DNA of 64,000 bases from Nocardioides_C sp963700955 (GTDB taxonomy: Bacteria; Actinomycetota; Actinomycetes; Propionibacteriales; Nocardioidaceae). The stretch is from contig CAVOZH010000009.1 in NCBI GenBank assembly GCA_963700955.1, positions 1-64,000 on the forward strand, read 5' to 3'. Positions 49,772 to 57,282 of the stretch are shown one piece after another. Each line of letters starts with the position of its first letter. The stretch's first letter is position 1. A program made the position numbers and the translations under genes. The notes beneath the pieces were generated by a model. It was not told where the DNA came from, did not search any database, and was given only the letters and a program-made list of their open reading frames with translations.

Positions 49772-51034
49772 GTGAGCACTACCCCGAACCGCGTCTTCGC
49801 AGCCCGGCTGGCGGGCCTGCCGGTCTTCGACCCGGCGGGTGACCAGGTGGGCAAGGTGCGCGACCTCGTGGTCGCTCTGCGCACCGGGCCGCAGCAGCCC
49901 CGCGTGCTCGGTCTCGTGGTCGAGGTGTTCGGGCGGCGGTCCGTGTTCGTGCCGATGACCCGTGTGACCCACGTGGACAGCGGCCAGGTCATCACCACCG
50001 GCGTGGTCAACATGCGCCGCTTCGAGCAGCGCTCGACCGAGACGCTGGTCTTCGGGCAGATGCTCGACCGCAAGGTGACTGTCCGTGACTCCGGGACGAC
50101 CGGCACGGTGTACGACGTGGCGATGGAGCAGGCCCGCAACCGCGACTGGTACCTGTCGAGGGTCGCTCTTCAGGAGGGGTCGAAGCGCTTCGGCCGCCGT
50201 GGGCAGACCCACGTCGTGGAGTGGAACGAGGTCGACGGGCTCGCCCTGCCCGAGGAGAGCCAGGGCGCGACCCACCTGCTCGCCGCACTCGAGGAGATGC
50301 GCCCGGCGGACCTCGCGAACGTCATCCACGACCTCCCCGCCAAGCGTCGCCGCGAGGTCGCCGCGGCCCTCAACGACGAGCGGCTCGCCGACGTGCTCGA
50401 GGAGCTCCCTGAGGAGGACCAGGTCGAGATCCTCGGCAACCTCGACAACGAGCGCGCCGCCGACGTGCTCGAGGAGATGTCTCCCGACGACGCCGCGGAC
50501 CTGATCGCCGAGCTGCCGCCGGAGACCGCCGAGGCGCTCCTGGCGTTGATGGAGCCCGACGAGGCCCAGCACGTGCGCCGGCTCATGTCCTACGAGGAGC
50601 GGACCGCCGGCGCGATGATGACCACCGAGCCGGTGATCCTGTCCCCCGACGCCACGGTGGCCGACGCCTTGGCGCACGTCCGCAACGCCGAGCTGACACC
50701 GGCCCTCGCGGCGCTGGTCTACGTCTGCCGGGCACCGCTCGAGCCGCCGACCGGTCGGCTCATCGGCGTCGCCCACATCCAGCGGCTGCTGCGCGAGCCG
50801 CCGTCCACCCTGGTCGGCGGAGTGCTCGACACCGACCTGGAGACACTCCCCGCGACGGCCACGCTCGAGGACGTCGCCCGCCACCTCGCCACCTACAACC
50901 TCGTCGCAGCCCCGGTCACCGATGAGGACGGCCGCCTGCTCGGCGCCGTGACGGTGGACGACCTGCTCGACCACCTCCTCCCGGAGAACTGGCGCGACCG
51001 CCCCAGCCGAGGGGGTGTCCTGCGTGCGAAGTGA
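49772..51034 (+). CDS. PRC-barrel/MgtE-N/CBS domain protein without a channel domain
   Basis: The protein has 420 residues. An N-terminal PRC-barrel-like region (~15-130, PVFDPAGDQVGKVRDLVVAL) is followed by an MgtE intracellular N domain. That domain holds repeated acidic helices (LADVLEELPEEDQVEILGNL, then AADVLEEMSPDDAADLIAEL). Two CBS motifs follow (MMTTEPVILSPDATVADAL and LGAVTVDDLLDHLLPENWRD). MgtE channels have a further membrane domain; here the protein ends soluble. DUF1003 and mrp follow. Magnesium sensing is plausible but not shown. Confidence 0.88.
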   Translation: MSTTPNRVFAARLAGLPVFDPAGDQVGKVRDLVVALRTGPQQPRVLGLVVEVFGRRSVFVPMTRVTHVDSGQVITTGVVNMRRFEQRSTETLVFGQMLDRKVTVRDSGTTGTVYDVAMEQARNRDWYLSRVALQEGSKRFGRRGQTHVVEWNEVDGLALPEESQGATHLLAALEEMRPADLANVIHDLPAKRRREVAAALNDERLADVLEELPEEDQVEILGNLDNERAADVLEEMSPDDAADLIAELPPETAEALLALMEPDEAQHVRRLMSYEERTAGAMMTTEPVILSPDATVADALAHVRNAELTPALAALVYVCRAPLEPPTGRLIGVAHIQRLLREPPSTLVGGVLDTDLETLPATATLEDVARHLATYNLVAAPVTDEDGRLLGAVTVDDLLDHLLPENWRDRPSRGGVLRAK

Positions 51035-51599
51035 CGCCCGCAAGGAGCGGCTGGAGCCCGCTCGCACCCGGCTCGACCAGCCCCAGGAGACCCGTCGCAA
51101 GCTGGTCCGCCGCCCGACGTACGACCCGGAGGCGTTCGGCAGCTTCGCGGAGAACTTCGCGCGCTTCATGGGCACCGCCCGGTTCCTGCTCTACATGACC
51201 GGGTTCGTGTTGATCTGGCTCGGTTGGAACTGGATCGCACCGAGCGAGTGGGAATGGGACGCGTACCCGTTCATCTTCCTCACCCTGATGCTCAGCCTGC
51301 AGGCGTCGTACGCCGCGCCGCTGATCCTGCTCGCGCAGAACCGTCAGGAGGACCGCGACCGCGTCATCACCGAGCAGGACCGGCAGGCGAACAGCAGGGC
51401 GCACGCCGACATGGAGTTCCTCGCGCGGGAGATGGCCTCGTTGCGGATGGCGATCGGCGAGGTGGCCACGCGGGACTACGTGCGGTCGGAGCTGCGCTCG
51501 CTGCTCAACGAGCTCGAGGAACGGCGCCGGGATGAGGAGGGCGAGTCCGCGGAGCCGGGGCCGGCCTCCAGTGACGAAGGCCATGCCGACCGGCGCTGA
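51024..51599 (+). CDS. DUF1003 membrane protein
   Basis: This ~191-residue protein has two hydrophobic helices, FLLYMTGFVLIWLGWNWIAP and YPFIFLTLMLSLQASYAAPL, flanking PSEWEWDAY. The latter is the hallmark of DUF1003. A long charged cytoplasmic coiled region follows (ITEQDRQANSRAHADMEFLA). GAGGGGG precedes GTG 51024 by 8 bp; GTG 51015 would overlap it. It overlaps the end of the MgtE-like gene by 11 bp. Function unknown. Confidence 0.9.
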   Translation: MRSDARKERLEPARTRLDQPQETRRKLVRRPTYDPEAFGSFAENFARFMGTARFLLYMTGFVLIWLGWNWIAPSEWEWDAYPFIFLTLMLSLQASYAAPLILLAQNRQEDRDRVITEQDRQANSRAHADMEFLAREMASLRMAIGEVATRDYVRSELRSLLNELEERRRDEEGESAEPGPASSDEGHADRR

Positions 51600-51632
51600 A
51601 CAGCGCCTCGACGCCCGCGTACGCTGAACCTC

Positions 51633-52787
51633 ATGACGTCCCCGCTGCTGGACCAGATCAACGCTGCGCTCGCCACAGTCAACGACCCCGAGATCCGACG
51701 GCCGATCACCGACCTGAACATGGTCGAGTCCGTCGAGGTTGACGAGGCCGGCCTGGTCTCGGTCACCGTTCTCCTCACCGTCTCCGGCTGTCCGCTGAAA
51801 GACACCATCACCCGAGACGTGACCGCCGCGGTGGAGAAGGTCCCCGGCGTCACCGGCGTGGACCTCACCCTCGGGGTGATGAGCGCCGAGCAGCGGGCCG
51901 GCCTCCAGGAGGTGCTTCGTGGCGGCCAGGCGCAGAAGGAGATCCCCTTCGCGAAGTCCGACTCGCTGACGAAGGTCTACGCGATCGCCAGCGGCAAGGG
52001 CGGCGTCGGCAAGTCGTCGGTGACCGTGAACCTCGCCGTCGCGATGGCCGCCCAGGGACTGAAGGTCGGCATCGTCGACGCCGACATCTACGGACACTCG
52101 ATCCCGGCGATGCTCGGCGTCGGTGACACCCGCCCGACCCAGGTCGAGGACATGATCATGCCGGTCCCGACCTCCCACGGGATCTCCGTCATCAGCATCG
52201 GGATGCTCAAGCCTCGACGCGACCAGGTGGTCGCCTGGCGCGGCCCGATGCTCGACCGCGCGCTCGTGCAGATGCTCAGCGACGTCTACTGGGGCGACCT
52301 CGACGCACTCTTCCTCGACCTCCCCCCGGGCACCGGCGACATCGCGATCTCCCTGGGCCAGCATCTGCCCAACGCCGAGGTGGTCGTCGTGACCACGCCG
52401 CAGGAGGCGGCGGCAGAGGTCGCCGAGCGGGCCGGCACGATGGCTTCGATGATGCACCAGCGCGTCGTGGGCGTCGTCGAGAACATGTCCTACCTGCCCT
52501 GTCCGCACTGCGGCCCCGAGCACCGGCTCGAGGTGTTCGGCTCCGGTGGCGGCGCACGTGTCGCGGCGACCCTGTCGAACCGGTTCGGGTACGACGTCCG
52601 GGTGCTCGGCGAGGTGCCGCTCGACCTCGACCTCCGCGAAGGCGGCGACAGCGGGAAGCCGATCGTGGAGACCGCGCCGGAATCCCCCGCCGCGCAGGAG
52701 CTGACCAAGGTGGCCACGACGTTGTCGGGTCGCGGCAGGGGCCTGGCCGGAATGCAGCTCGGACTCACCCCGGCGGGTAGATTCTGA
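51633..52787 (+). CDS. mrp: Mrp/ApbC family Fe-S cluster carrier ATPase
   Basis: This 384-residue protein has an N-terminal DUF59/MIP18 domain (VNDPEIRRPITDLNMVESVE), then a P-loop ATPase with IASGKGGVGKSSVTVNLAVA, VDADIYGHSIPAMLG, DLPPGTGDIAISLGQ, and a CPHC pair (YLPCPHCGPEHR) for Fe-S binding. It assembles and delivers iron-sulfur clusters, cytoplasmic. It follows DUF1003 by 33 bp and precedes tatB by 3 bp, matching the mycobacterial order. Confidence 0.95.
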   Translation: MTSPLLDQINAALATVNDPEIRRPITDLNMVESVEVDEAGLVSVTVLLTVSGCPLKDTITRDVTAAVEKVPGVTGVDLTLGVMSAEQRAGLQEVLRGGQAQKEIPFAKSDSLTKVYAIASGKGGVGKSSVTVNLAVAMAAQGLKVGIVDADIYGHSIPAMLGVGDTRPTQVEDMIMPVPTSHGISVISIGMLKPRRDQVVAWRGPMLDRALVQMLSDVYWGDLDALFLDLPPGTGDIAISLGQHLPNAEVVVVTTPQEAAAEVAERAGTMASMMHQRVVGVVENMSYLPCPHCGPEHRLEVFGSGGGARVAATLSNRFGYDVRVLGEVPLDLDLREGGDSGKPIVETAPESPAAQELTKVATTLSGRGRGLAGMQLGLTPAGRF

Positions 52788-52790
52788 GTC

Positions 52791-53129
52791 GTGTTCGGAG
52801 TCGGCCTGCCAGAGATGCTGGTGATCTTCGTGGTCGCCATCTTGGTGTTCGGTCCCGACCGGCTCCCGGAGTTCGCCAGACAGGCCGGCCGCCTCGTTCG
52901 TCAGGTGCGGCAGTTCACGCAGGCCGCCCGGGACGACCTGAGGAGCGAGCTCGGGCCTGAGTTCGCCGATCTCGAGCTCTCCGACCTCGACCCGCGCCAG
53001 ATCGTCCGCAAGCACATCCTCGAGGCGATGGACGACGACCCGGACCCGGGAGACACCGTCCCGCTCCGGCCCGGGCTCCGCCCGCTGGAGCGTGGGGAGC
53101 GCCCACCGTACGACGCCGAGGCGACCTGA
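52791..53129 (+). CDS. tatB: Sec-independent translocase subunit TatB
   Basis: This 112-residue protein has one N-terminal membrane helix ending in a hinge, MFGVGLPEMLVIFVVAILVF then GPDRLPEFARQAGRLV. A charged amphipathic helix and a disordered Pro/Asp tail follow. This is the TatA/B layout; the position after mrp and before the htrA/sigE genes marks it as TatB. TatB receives twin-arginine substrates with TatC. The start is GTG. Convergent with htrA across ~100 bp without a clear hairpin. Confidence 0.92.
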   Translation: MFGVGLPEMLVIFVVAILVFGPDRLPEFARQAGRLVRQVRQFTQAARDDLRSELGPEFADLELSDLDPRQIVRKHILEAMDDDPDPGDTVPLRPGLRPLERGERPPYDAEAT

Positions 53130-53231
53130 CCGGGCGCGTCACGTCGAGGAGCGCGCCTGCACCTCCCTCGGCGCAGCTCGGAAGTCGTCGGCACCGGGTG
53201 CCTGAAGGTTCCCGCGAAAGCGGCCGAGCCG

Positions 53232-54680
53232 CTAGCCGACCTTCGCGTCGAGGGTGATCTCGAGCTTGCGCTCGCGGCCGTCACGACGCACGGTCAGGTG
53301 GATCCGCTCACCGGGCTGGTGGCTGCGGATCGCCACGATCAGCCCGATGCCGTCGCTGATGGGCTTCCCCTCCACCGCGACGACGACGTCGCCCTTCTCG
53401 AGGCCCGCACGGGCCGCCGGCGTGCCCGCGGGCACGTCGACGATCTCGGCTCCGTTGCGTCGGGCACCGGTATTCACGTTCGCCCCGATCACGGGGTACT
53501 TCGCCTCTCCGGTGCGCACGATCTGCGCCGCGGTGATCTTGACCTGCTCCATGGGGATCGCGAACCCGACGCCGATGTTGCCGGCATCGTTCGCGAAACC
53601 GCCCATGGTCGCGATCGCCGAGTTGACGCCGACCACCTCGCCCCGCAGGTTCACCAGCGGACCGCCGGAGTTCCCCGGGTTGATCGCCGCGTCGGTCTGC
53701 ACCGCGTTGATGAAGGACGACTCGTCCTTGTCGCCGGTCGTCACCGGGCGGTCGAGTGCGCTGATGATTCCGGAGGTCACCGTGCTGCTGAGGCCCAGCG
53801 GGGAGCCGATCGCCACGACCGTCTCGCCGACGTTCATCGACCGCGAGCTCCCGAGTGCGGCCGGCTGGAGACGGTCGACTCCCTCGACGTCGAGGACCGC
53901 GATGTCGTAGACCGGGCTCCGCCCGACGATCGTCGCCGAATGACGGCGTCCGGCATGGTCGATGACCCGGATCTGCCCGCCGTCGGCAACCCCGGAGACC
54001 ACGTGGTTGTTGGTGATCACGTGGCCGGAGTGGTCGACCACGAAGCCGGATCCGGTCGCCGCTCCGGCGGCACCCGACCCGCCGCGGGTGACGATCTGCA
54101 CCGTGCTGGGCAGCAGCGCCTCGGCGACAGCCGCGACAGACCCGTTCTCCGGGTCGAGCGGCGCGGGCGCGGACCTCTCACCGTCGAAGACGGAGCCGGC
54201 CGACCCACCGTTCATCGTGGACGAGACGAGTACTCCGCCGAGCGCGCCGCCGAAGAGGCCGACCACCAGCGCGGTCGCCGCGATCACCGGCCAGATCCAG
54301 CCGGGGAGCTTCGAGCCCCTCGCCTGCGGTTGCTGGTACCAGCCCTGGTAGGGCATCGGCTGCGTCTGCTGTGACCACCCCGAGCCGTAGGCGTAGGGGT
54401 CGGAGGAGTAGGAGGGCGAGGAGCCGTAGCCCGTCCAGCCGGCCTGCTGACCCGCTGGAGCCGCCTGCCCCGCCGTGGAGCCGGCGCTCGCTGCGCTGTC
54501 GGCCGGGAGGTACGTCGGGGGCTCCGACTGGTCGTGCGTCGGAGCTTGCGGCTGGTCGCCTGACGGAGTCGCCGCCGTCTCGTCGTCGCGGGGCTCGGGC
54601 TGGTCTGCCGACCAGCTCGGCGCCGTGTCGTCGTCGCGGGGCGCCGGCCCGTCCGGCTCGTTCTCGTTCACACCCGCCAT
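53232..54680 (-). CDS. htrA: HtrA-like membrane-anchored serine protease with PDZ
   Basis: This 482-residue protein has a long Pro/Gln/Tyr-rich cytoplasmic N-terminus, then one transmembrane helix (WIWPVIAATALVVGLFGGAL). A trypsin-like domain has His in ITNNHVVSG, Asp in YDIAVLDVEG, and Ser in NPGNSGGPLV. One C-terminal PDZ domain follows (IVDVPAGTPAARAGLEKGDV). It degrades misfolded envelope proteins. It lies 6 bp after the anti-sigma gene, the sigE-rseA-htrA row known from mycobacteria, suggesting control by SigE. Confidence 0.95.
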   Translation of the reverse strand: MAGVNENEPDGPAPRDDDTAPSWSADQPEPRDDETAATPSGDQPQAPTHDQSEPPTYLPADSAASAGSTAGQAAPAGQQAGWTGYGSSPSYSSDPYAYGSGWSQQTQPMPYQGWYQQPQARGSKLPGWIWPVIAATALVVGLFGGALGGVLVSSTMNGGSAGSVFDGERSAPAPLDPENGSVAAVAEALLPSTVQIVTRGGSGAAGAATGSGFVVDHSGHVITNNHVVSGVADGGQIRVIDHAGRRHSATIVGRSPVYDIAVLDVEGVDRLQPAALGSSRSMNVGETVVAIGSPLGLSSTVTSGIISALDRPVTTGDKDESSFINAVQTDAAINPGNSGGPLVNLRGEVVGVNSAIATMGGFANDAGNIGVGFAIPMEQVKITAAQIVRTGEAKYPVIGANVNTGARRNGAEIVDVPAGTPAARAGLEKGDVVVAVEGKPISDGIGLIVAIRSHQPGERIHLTVRRDGRERKLEITLDAKVG

Positions 54681-54686
54681 TTTGTC

Positions 54687-55313
54687 CTACGGCCGCAAGT
54701 CACCCGGGCGCTCACCCGAGAGTGGATGCCGCTCGGCGTCCTTGCCGGGTCGCAGCTCCCTGCGTTCCTGAGGCAGCCAGCCGTGCACGCGAGCCGAGGG
54801 AGCGATCACGGTCGTGACCGTGGAAGCGGGGGTTCCGGTCGGGGTGGCTCCCGACATCGCCGAGGTGGGCGGGCCCGCGGGGACGCCGCCGCCGATGCCC
54901 AGGGTGCTGCCGGCGAGCGACGCGAACCCGAGCACGGCGGCGGAGACCGAGCCCGCTCCGACCAGCACGATGCCTGTCCTGCGGCGACCGCGACCACGGC
55001 GTTCGAGGTCCTCCACCGCCATCCAGGATGCCGCTCCGTCCGCGGGTCCGACGGTCCGGCTCGTGGAGTGGTCCTGGCCGCCCGCGGCGCCACCTAGCCC
55101 GTACAACGACCCCAGCAGCTGAGGGGGCGGCCCGTCGTCGCCGGTCATCGCGGCGAGCTGGGTCTTCACCCAGCCCTCACGCTCGACCTGGCGGTGACAC
55201 AGTGCACAGCCGTGGACGTGCGCCCATGCGCGCTCGGCGGAGGCAGCGTCGAGGTGACCGTCCAGGAGTGCGCTGACGGCGATGCCGAGGTGGCCTCCCA
55301 GGTACCGCATCAC
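54687..55313 (-). CDS. rseA: Anti-sigma factor of RseA/zinc-binding type
   Basis: The protein has 208 residues. The N-terminal cytoplasmic domain has HVHGCALCHRQVEREGW, the H-x3-C-x2-C zinc motif of ZAS anti-sigma factors. A membrane helix follows in the middle (GIVLVGAGSVSAAVLGFASL), then a Ser/Thr/Pro-rich external tail. It sequesters SigE until stress-triggered proteolysis. GTG 55313 overlaps the sigE stop by 4 bp (coupled); ATG 55310 is next. htrA follows. Confidence 0.9.
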   Translation of the reverse strand: MMRYLGGHLGIAVSALLDGHLDAASAERAWAHVHGCALCHRQVEREGWVKTQLAAMTGDDGPPPQLLGSLYGLGGAAGGQDHSTSRTVGPADGAASWMAVEDLERRGRGRRRTGIVLVGAGSVSAAVLGFASLAGSTLGIGGGVPAGPPTSAMSGATPTGTPASTVTTVIAPSARVHGWLPQERRELRPGKDAERHPLSGERPGDLRP

Positions 55314-55912
55314 ACCGTCTGCTCGGCGAGGTCGTCGACCGGACCGGAGTAGCGCATGCGGCCGGCAGCGGGGGCCCGGTGAGCGAGGGAGCTGCGGAGC
55401 ATCTTGCGTCCGCGGTGGATCCGGGACCGGACGGTGCCGAGCTTCACGCCGAGGACGTCGGCGATCTCGTCGTACGACAGGCCCTCGATGTCACAGAGCA
55501 CGACCGCCGCGCGGAACTCCGGGGGCAGGTCGGCGAGCGCCGCCTCGATGTCGTCGTCGAGCATGCCGTCGGCCATCTGTGAGTCGGGGCTCGGCATCAG
55601 CCCGGGCATCCGCTGGTCGGCATCGTCGCCGAGCGCGTCGAAGCGGATCTTCGCCTTCCGCCGGGCCTGGTCAAGGAACAGGTTCGTGGTGATCCGGTGC
55701 AGCCAGCCCTCGAACGTGCCAGGCGTGTAGGTCGACAGCGACCGGAAGACGCGGACGAAGACCTCCTGGGTGAGGTCCTCGGCGTCGTGCGGGTTGCCGG
55801 TGAGCCGGTAGGCCAAGCGGTAGACGCGCGCGGAGTGCTGGCTGACCACGTCCTCCCAGGACGGCGCGGCCCAAGCCCCAGCCGGGTCGGGCGTACGGTC
55901 GAGGTCGGTCAT
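55310..55912 (-). CDS. sigE: ECF sigma factor SigE
   Basis: This 200-residue ECF sigma factor has region 2, NPHDAEDLTQEVFVRVFRSL then TFEGWLHRITTNLFLDQARR. A linker follows, then region 4, LPPEFRAAVVLCDIEGLSYD then VLGVKLGTVRSRIHRGRKML. AGGAG lies before the ATG at 55912, chosen over an upstream ATG at 55972. With rseA, htrA and tatB it forms the envelope-stress cassette. The ~230 bp upstream, shared with the divergent methyltransferase gene, holds a 13-bp palindrome at 56038-56050. Confidence 0.95.
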   Translation of the reverse strand: MTDLDRTPDPAGAWAAPSWEDVVSQHSARVYRLAYRLTGNPHDAEDLTQEVFVRVFRSLSTYTPGTFEGWLHRITTNLFLDQARRKAKIRFDALGDDADQRMPGLMPSPDSQMADGMLDDDIEAALADLPPEFRAAVVLCDIEGLSYDEIADVLGVKLGTVRSRIHRGRKMLRSSLAHRAPAAGRMRYSGPVDDLAEQTV

Positions 55913-56037
55913 CGGGCGCTCCTTGCCCCAAGGGGTCTTCGCGGCAAGGCCGCTCAATCTCGTCGTCGCCATCGCGTGGCGCTGTCCCCTCTCACGCTAG
56001 AAGCCCCTCCTGAGAGTCGGCTGAGGATTCGGACTCG

Positions 56038-56050
56038 TGTTCCACGAACA
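56038..56050. repeat. Short palindrome in the sigE upstream region
   Basis: TGTTCCACGAACA has perfect 5-bp arms around CAC and lies between the divergent sigE and O-methyltransferase genes. It could be an operator, but such a short palindrome can arise by chance. Confidence 0.35.
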
Positions 56051-56142
56051 ACGGACGGGAGCCGACCGATGTTCCCGTGCTTGCGCGGCGGAGGGCCCAG
56101 TGGCCGGTAGAGTCGCGCCTGAAGACGTGCAAGAGACGCCTG

Positions 56143-56823
56143 GTGCCGCTGTGGCCTACTGAGGAGGACATCATCGCTACGGGACTCAAGCCTACGAGCT
56201 GGGCCTATGCCGAAGAGTTCGTGAGCGAGGACGAGGTACTGGCCGCCGCCCGAAGCCGCGCCAAGGAGGTCGGCGTGGTGCCCATCGGCCCCGGCGGCGG
56301 TGCCACACTCCGCTTCCTGGCCGCCGTGACCGAGGCCCGCGCCGCGGTCGAGATCGGCACCGGCACGGGCGTGTCCGGCCTCTGGATGCTGCGCGGCATG
56401 CGGCCCGACGGCGTCCTCACCACCGTCGACACCGAGGCGGAGCACCAGCGGCTTGCCAAGCGGGGGTTCACCGAGGCAGGGATCGCGCCACAGCGGGTAC
56501 GGCTGATCCCCGGCGCCGCCCTCGAGGTCCTGCCCCGCCTCACCGACGGCCACTACGACCTGGTGTTCGCAGACGGGGACAAGCTCGAGTACTCCGACTA
56601 CCTCACCGAGGCGCTCAGACTGCTCAAGCCCGGTGGCATCGTCGCCTTCGACAACGCGCTCTGGCACGACCGGGTCGCCGACCCGGCACAGCGTGACGCC
56701 GAGACGGTGGCGATCCGTGAGCTCTGCAAGACCGTTCAGGCGCACGACAGGCTCCTCCCCTTGCTGCTTCCCGTGGGCGACGGCCTGCTCGTCGCGAAGA
56801 AGGTGTGGACCCCGGAGTCCTGA
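56143..56823 (+). CDS. Class I SAM O-methyltransferase (CCoAOMT-like)
   Basis: This SAM-dependent methyltransferase has AAVEIGTGTGVSGLWMLRGM as the SAM-binding motif, LTTVDTEAEHQRLAKRGFTE, and YDLVFADGDKLEYSDYLTEA. It is the homologue of the gene divergent to sigE in mycobacteria (Rv1220c). The conserved part begins GLKPTSWAYAEEF. The only ordinary in-frame start upstream is GTG 56143, but GAGGAGG at 56161-56167 sits right before ATC codons, so a non-standard start is possible. Acceptor unknown. Confidence 0.85.
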   Translation: MPLWPTEEDIIATGLKPTSWAYAEEFVSEDEVLAAARSRAKEVGVVPIGPGGGATLRFLAAVTEARAAVEIGTGTGVSGLWMLRGMRPDGVLTTVDTEAEHQRLAKRGFTEAGIAPQRVRLIPGAALEVLPRLTDGHYDLVFADGDKLEYSDYLTEALRLLKPGGIVAFDNALWHDRVADPAQRDAETVAIRELCKTVQAHDRLLPLLLPVGDGLLVAKKVWTPES

Positions 56824-56917
56824 CCTTCGGGTCGGGACCCGGAGCACCAGCCTCCGTCCGCACGACGGCCGGGCGACTGCTCTCACCCCGCACGAACCAC
56901 AGCTGCGGCGGGCCGGC

Positions 56918-57256
56918 TCAGTAGCGCGACGCGGCGAGGAAGCCGGAACCACCCTCGGCTACCGCGACCACCTCGCAGGGCTCGATGAGCACCGGCGCCG
57001 AGCCGACGATCTGGGACCCGGGCGACTCGGCAGCGACCTCGGTGAACTGCCTCTCGAACGTGTCGCGGGCAGCCGGCGTCTCGAAGACGTAGCAGCCCTC
57101 GAACCATTCGCCGGCGCGCATCCGCCAGGTCTTGAAGCGCAGGCCCTCCTTGCCGGTGAACTTGGCGTGGGAGGTCGACTCGACGTAGGCGGAGAGCGCC
57201 TCTTCGACCCCCTCGGGCGCACTCTCCAGTGACCAGCGGACCGTCAGACCGTGCAT
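56918..57256 (-). CDS. YdhR-like/dimeric alpha-beta barrel protein
   Basis: This 112-residue protein (MHGLTVRWSLESAPEGVEEA, SHAKFTGKEGLRFKTWRMRA, EWFEGCYVFETPAARDTFER) has the dimeric alpha-beta-barrel pattern of YdhR-type monooxygenase-like proteins. Catalysis is not shown by any residue. GGAGG precedes the ATG at 57256. It lies 26 bp downstream of pepA on the same strand and may share its transcript. Confidence 0.72.
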   Translation of the reverse strand: MHGLTVRWSLESAPEGVEEALSAYVESTSHAKFTGKEGLRFKTWRMRAGEWFEGCYVFETPAARDTFERQFTEVAAESPGSQIVGSAPVLIEPCEVVAVAEGGSGFLAASRY

Positions 57257-57282
57257 GTGGACCTCCAAGGGGTGAGGGTGCG

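Noticed and set aside
49772..51034. Magnesium transporter MgtE.
   Set aside because: The sensor domains are present but no membrane helices follow; the protein ends after the CBS domain.
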